This document shows, in pieces, positions 5,926 to 8,143 of a stretch of DNA of 8,143 nt; position 1 is the stretch's first letter, and each line of letters opens with the position of its first letter. The stretch is from Acidobacteriota bacterium. GTDB taxonomy: Bacteria > Acidobacteriota > UBA890. The translations under genes and the position numbers were made by a program. Under the pieces are notes generated by a model that saw only the letters and a list, made by a program, of their open reading frames with translations, did no database searches and was not told the origin of the DNA. The stretch covers positions 1 to 8,143 of the forward strand of contig JADFNY010000164.1 in NCBI GenBank assembly GCA_022563115.1. The letters run 5' to 3'.

Positions 5926-6744
5926 TCACAGGGCTCGCAACGCCGACAACCGGGCGCGGATCTCGTCGTGAATGCGCCCGTTGCTGGCGACAATGTTTCG
6001 ACCCTTCAGAATCGCGTCGAGTTCCTCCGCACCGCGGAAGTCGCTCACCCGTCCTCCCGCTTCGCGTACCAGCAACGTGCCGGCAGCCACATCCCAGGGT
6101 TCCAGGTGCAGCTCCCAAAATCCATCGAGGCACCCGCAGGCGGTGTAAGCCAGGTCGAGAGACGCGGCGCCCATGCGCCGCAGTCCGGCCGCCGCGAGCG
6201 CCATCGTGGTCCAGTTGGCCAGGTTGTTGTCCGGCACCTCATCACGATTGTAAGCGAATCCGCTCGCTAGAACCGCTTCGCCGATCGACGCTGTGGCCGA
6301 GACCCCCACGCTCTCTCCGTTGAGACGACAGCCATCTCCTCTCAGGGCGGTGAACGTCTGACCGAGCTCGGGCGCGTGGACGACGCCGACGACGACTTCG
6401 GCCGCCTCGATGACGGCGATCGATACGGCCCAAAACGGAATCCCGTGCAGGTAGTTGACCGTGCCGTCGAGTGGATCGACGATCCAACGGCGGTCAGCGC
6501 CACTCGACCGCAGGCTTCCCTCCTCGCCCAGCACATCGTCGGACGCCGGGATGCGGTCGAACAACAGCTTCTCGGCCTCGCGGTCCGCACGGCTCACCAG
6601 ATCGCGGTGCCGTCCACCCTTGTGGTCGGCGTCCTGCCGGCGGAGCCTCCCGTAGTACGAGCGCAGCAACTCGCCGGCCGCTCGGGCCGAGTCAACGGCC
6701 TCCGCAAGCAGGGAACGGCGCGGGTCGGTTGGTGCAAGGGTCAC
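5926..6744 (-). CDS. Inositol monophosphatase-family phosphatase
   Basis: This 272-aa cytoplasmic Mg-dependent phosphatase has all the family's metal-binding motifs: GEEG with Glu74, WIVDPLDGT (87-95) with Asp90 and Asp93, and EPWDVAAG (215-222) with Asp218, followed by LLVREAGG. Length is typical of the SuhB/IMPase family (250-280 aa). Substrates in this family include inositol phosphates, PAP, fructose bisphosphate and histidinol phosphate, and they cannot be told apart from sequence alone. Because the next gene, 4 nt away, methylates histidine, a histidinol-phosphatase (HisN-like) role is an attractive but untested idea. The start is GTG 6744 with a weak AAGG upstream; no other start fits better. 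It is the first gene of the - strand cluster and its promoter should lie in 6745-6830. Confidence 0.92.
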   Translation of the reverse strand: MTLAPTDPRRSLLAEAVDSARAAGELLRSYYGRLRRQDADHKGGRHRDLVSRADREAEKLLFDRIPASDDVLGEEGSLRSSGADRRWIVDPLDGTVNYLHGIPFWAVSIAVIEAAEVVVGVVHAPELGQTFTALRGDGCRLNGESVGVSATASIGEAVLASGFAYNRDEVPDNNLANWTTMALAAAGLRRMGAASLDLAYTACGCLDGFWELHLEPWDVAAGTLLVREAGGRVSDFRGAEELDAILKGRNIVASNGRIHDEIRARLSALRAL

Positions 6745-6885
6745 GGGACCTTCGCTTCCACGACGGTATCGGGAAAACTACAATACAGCGCAGATCACAG
6801 AATTTCGCGCCTAGCAACCTGCTATGTCCTCACTCCGACGCGCTCCAACCTGGGAGCCCGCCCTCATGGCAGCCCTGGGATCCAA

Positions 6886-6907
6886 GAGTTCTTCAGCACC
6901 CTGCTAG
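6886..6907. repeat. Solo, diverged end of the MITE-like repeat
   Basis: GAGTTCTTCAGCACCCTGCT followed by AG matches the right terminus of the 1862-2039 element (GAGTTTTTCAGCACCCTGCT) with one substitution (C at 6891). No inverted partner is seen within a few hundred bases. It lies directly upstream of the enhancer-like palindromes. Confidence 0.7.
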
Positions 6908-6929
6908 CAGCGTGTCTGGCGCCGACGGG

Positions 6930-6967
6930 TGTCCGCAAACGGACAACAGCGTCCCAAAACCGGACGC
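6930..6967. promoter_or_regulatory. Two enhancer-like palindromes (activator sites)
   Basis: The first site is TGTCCGCAAACGGACA (6930-6945), a perfect 6-4-6 palindrome. The second, GCGTCCCAAAACCGGACGC (6949-6967), keeps the GTCC/GGAC core with a spacer one base longer. Their centres are about 20.5 bp apart, close to two helical turns, so a protein dimer on each would lie on the same face. They end about 40 bp upstream of a sigma-54 promoter, where NtrC-family activators bind. The activator is not in this window. Confidence 0.72.
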
Positions 6968-7007
6968 CGGCAGCGCCCAAACCCCCGGCGGGCGGGGGGC
7001 GCGCTCC

Positions 7008-7021
7008 GGCACGCGGCTTGC
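7008..7021 (+). promoter_or_regulatory. rpoN-dependent: Sigma-54 (-24/-12) promoter
   Basis: GGCAC-N5-TTGC (GGCACGCGGCTTGC) matches the sigma-54 consensus TGGCAC-N5-TTGC, with GG at -24 (7008-7009) and GC at -12 (7020-7021) separated by exactly 10 nt. Transcription would begin near 7033, leaving a leader of about 100 nt before the ATG at 7135. Upstream palindromes provide the activator sites such promoters require. Confidence 0.78.
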
Positions 7022-7134
7022 TCAAGTAATGTACCTGAGGATATGCCGTCTCTCCGGAGCACGCGCGTTGCGCACCGCACCCCTCGCAGGGAGCTGATGA
7101 CCTCTTCAGCAAGCTGCCAAACCAGGAGACGCTA

Positions 7135-7587
7135 ATGGCGAACGAAGAGCGGGTCCGCGAACCGATGTCCGCTCCACCGGCCGACGACTACGTCCGTGAG
7201 AAGGCCGCCGCGGGCTGGCGCCTAGTGGCGGTGGAGTGGGCCCGACCGGCGACCGTGGACTGCGGGGATGCCGGTGAGATCAAGGAAGAGATCCCCTATG
7301 GCCTGCAGGTCTCCCCCGATTGCCGCCACCTGCAAGAGAACCCGACCGAGAAGGCGGCGATGATGATGATGCTGGCGATGGTCGTCGAGGACAAACCGTT
7401 GTCGCAGGTCGCCGAAGGCCTCACCGCGGAAGGGTTCCGCACGCGCGACGGCCGCGAGTGGACGCAGACGGCGATCTTCTATATGATGCCGCGCCTGATC
7501 GAAACGGCGCCGCAGATCTTCTCCAGCGAAGAGTGGCGCGCGGGCCGTGCCGAAGTCACCGCCCGGTTGGCGAAACTCATCGGTTGA
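7135..7587 (+). CDS. Conserved hypothetical protein with recombinase-like DNA-binding fold
   Basis: I do not recognise a named family for this 150-aa soluble protein. Its N-terminus has the motif ADDYVREKAAAGWRLVAVEW. Residues ~52-125 resemble the 'Recombinase' domain that follows the catalytic part of large serine recombinases: EIPYGLQVSPDCRHLQENP, a helical stretch (EKAAMMMMLAMVVEDKPLSQ), then VAEGLTAEGFRTRDGREWTQ and a final helix. The catalytic serine domain is absent, so it is not an integrase; a repurposed DNA-binding or regulatory role is possible. It ends in an acidic and basic helix (SSEEWRAGRAEVTARLAKLI). The start is supported by AGGAG (7124-7128) 6 nt before ATG. It is the first gene behind the sigma-54 promoter and is followed after 11 nt by a small CxxC protein. 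Confidence 0.75.
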   Translation: MANEERVREPMSAPPADDYVREKAAAGWRLVAVEWARPATVDCGDAGEIKEEIPYGLQVSPDCRHLQENPTEKAAMMMMLAMVVEDKPLSQVAEGLTAEGFRTRDGREWTQTAIFYMMPRLIETAPQIFSSEEWRAGRAEVTARLAKLIG

Positions 7588-7598
7588 CAGACGAGGGC

Positions 7599-7847
7599 AT
7601 GTTCTACGAACCACGCTTCCTGCACCGCTGTTGGGCCTTCCTGCGGGGTCACGCTTGGATTCCCTGCCCGATCTGCAAGAACCGGTTCGGCGGTCATGAA
7701 TGGGCCGCCGGCGACGAGCTGTGGATTACCGAGCGCGACTCGGTCGCCGTGTGCCCGCTCTGCGTCGACGAGGCGCGCAAGAGCAACGAAGAGAACGGTT
7801 ACCCCCGGGTGGAGCGGCCGCCATCGGCAACCTCCTCGGGCGCGTAA
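7599..7847 (+). CDS. Small double-CxxC (zinc-ribbon-like) protein
   Basis: This 82-aa protein of unknown function has CPIC (near residue 23) and CPLC (near residue 52) about 26 residues apart, the pattern of a four-cysteine zinc ribbon. The sequence between includes NRFGGHEWAAGDELWITERD. The N-terminus MFYEPRFLHRCWAFLRGHAW is aromatic and basic. The ATG follows the upstream stop by 11 nt and has GAGGG a few bases before it, so the two genes form one unit. The last 49 nt overlap the end of the convergent lyase gene, and the C-terminal tail (RVERPPSATSSGA) is low complexity. Zinc binding is inferred from the motif only. Confidence 0.72.
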   Translation: MFYEPRFLHRCWAFLRGHAWIPCPICKNRFGGHEWAAGDELWITERDSVAVCPLCVDEARKSNEENGYPRVERPPSATSSGA

Positions 7848-8143
7848 CCGACGAGCTCCTCGTAGCGCTCTGGGTCGTTCGCACCCTCGGTGCCGAACAA
7901 GAGAACGCGCGCGCGCTGATCGAGGCCGATCTGCTCCCTCGCCGACTCGTCGGACGCTACCGCCATGAGGCCTGCCAGCCCGGCGGCGCCCGACTCGCCG
8001 AGCACCAGACCGGGCCGCTCATCGTCACCGCGCGCCAGGGCCTTCATCGCGGCGATCGCCCGGACGTCCTCGATGACCATGAAGGCGGTCGCCCCGGCGT
8101 CGAGAATCGTCCATCCCGAGGTCGAAGCCTCGGCGCACGACAA
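7799..8143 (-). CDS. dpaL: PLP-dependent lyase resembling diaminopropionate ammonia-lyase, C-terminal part
   Basis: The last 114 residues of a fold-type II PLP enzyme are visible; the start, the PLP lysine and the rest lie beyond the window edge. Recognisable stretches are LSCAEASTSGWTILDAGATA, FMVIEDVRAIAAMKALA, GLVLGESGAAGLAGLMAVAS (the glycine-rich segment near the cofactor) and ARVLLFGTEGANDPERYEEL. These resemble the C-terminus of diaminopropionate ammonia-lyase, which splits 2,3-diaminopropionate into pyruvate and ammonia. Threonine synthase or threonine dehydratase relatives share this fold and remain possible. The gene converges on the small CxxC gene with a 49-nt 3' overlap (7799-7847); the final residues (DGGRSTRG) look like a non-conserved extension. 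Confidence 0.75.
   Translation of the reverse strand: MSCAEASTSGWTILDAGATAFMVIEDVRAIAAMKALARGDDERPGLVLGESGAAGLAGLMAVASDESAREQIGLDQRARVLLFGTEGANDPERYEELVGYAPEEVADGGRSTRG

Larger units (their letters stand above)
6745..7134. other. Divergent intergenic region with repeats and sigma-54 control elements
   Basis: This 390-nt stretch separates the - strand phosphatase gene from the + strand unit at 7135. Rightward it holds two enhancer-like palindromes (6930-6967) and a -24/-12 promoter (7008-7021). It also holds a repeat end (6886-6907) and a shorter look-alike (6812-6824, TAGCAACCTGCTA). I saw no convincing leftward sigma-70 promoter for the phosphatase gene. Small open frames across the region are Arg/Pro-rich and judged non-coding. 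Confidence 0.7.

Noticed and set aside
6929..7135. Small + strand open frame covering the palindromes and sigma-54 promoter
   Set aside because: Arg/Pro-rich with no start signal, and it would be upstream of or across the promoter; the regulatory reading explains the bases better.
1..8143. CRISPR arrays, tRNA or rRNA genes, and defence systems
   Set aside because: No regularly spaced direct repeats, no cloverleaf with a T-loop GTTCRANNC-type core that I could support, and no cas, restriction or toxin motifs were seen.

Overview
This window is GC-rich, dense bacterial DNA of about 8.1 kb. My best guess is an Acidobacteriota or related soil or sediment lineage, possibly from a metagenome assembly. 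The reasons are an S9 peptidase with a long acidic insert, a -24/-12 promoter preceded by TGTCCG/CGGACA palindromes, and a 150-residue orphan protein with a recombinase-like domain. The phylum is inferred from memory and was not tested.

Left edge (1-830, + strand): the end of an ECF-type sigma factor, a one-TM zinc-binding anti-sigma factor, and the first ~25 codons of a third gene that looks like a periplasmic metal/stress sensor. At about 805-830 this operon runs head-on into the truncated end of an S9-family peptidase on the - strand (about 805-1923). The peptidase has lost its whole catalytic domain. Both genes are readable in the junction bases, so this is either a microhomology rearrangement or an assembly chimera. 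At the other end of the peptidase a transposase-less element with a perfect 30-bp inverted repeat (1862-2039) has replaced the start codon.

Middle (2195-6744, - strand), in transcription order: an inositol-monophosphatase-family enzyme, the histidine methyltransferase EgtD (ergothioneine pathway), an ECF sigma factor, an NrsF-type (DUF1109) membrane anti-sigma factor, a Crp/Fnr-family regulator and a secreted or membrane-anchored peroxiredoxin-like protein. Gene spacing is tight: 4 nt, an 11-nt overlap, 0 nt, then 44 nt. The peroxiredoxin reads through an in-frame UGA at its catalytic position (Trp-UGA-Pro-Trp-Cys). A 6-bp stem with a GGU-containing loop lies 14 nt downstream, as expected for a bacterial SECIS element. 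This is the most striking feature of the window and is most simply read as a selenoprotein. Together the cluster suggests redox or metal-stress control: a sigma factor and cysteine-bearing anti-sigma next to a thiol-antioxidant enzyme and a selenoperoxidase.

Right side (6745-8143): a 390-nt divergent intergenic region carries repeat ends, two enhancer-like palindromes and a good sigma-54 promoter pointing right. It leads into a two-gene unit, a 150-aa protein with a recombinase-like domain and an 82-aa double-CxxC protein. The window closes with the 3' part of a convergent PLP-dependent lyase resembling diaminopropionate ammonia-lyase. Ends of the same repeat recur at 2816-2841 and 6886-6907, and more weakly elsewhere.
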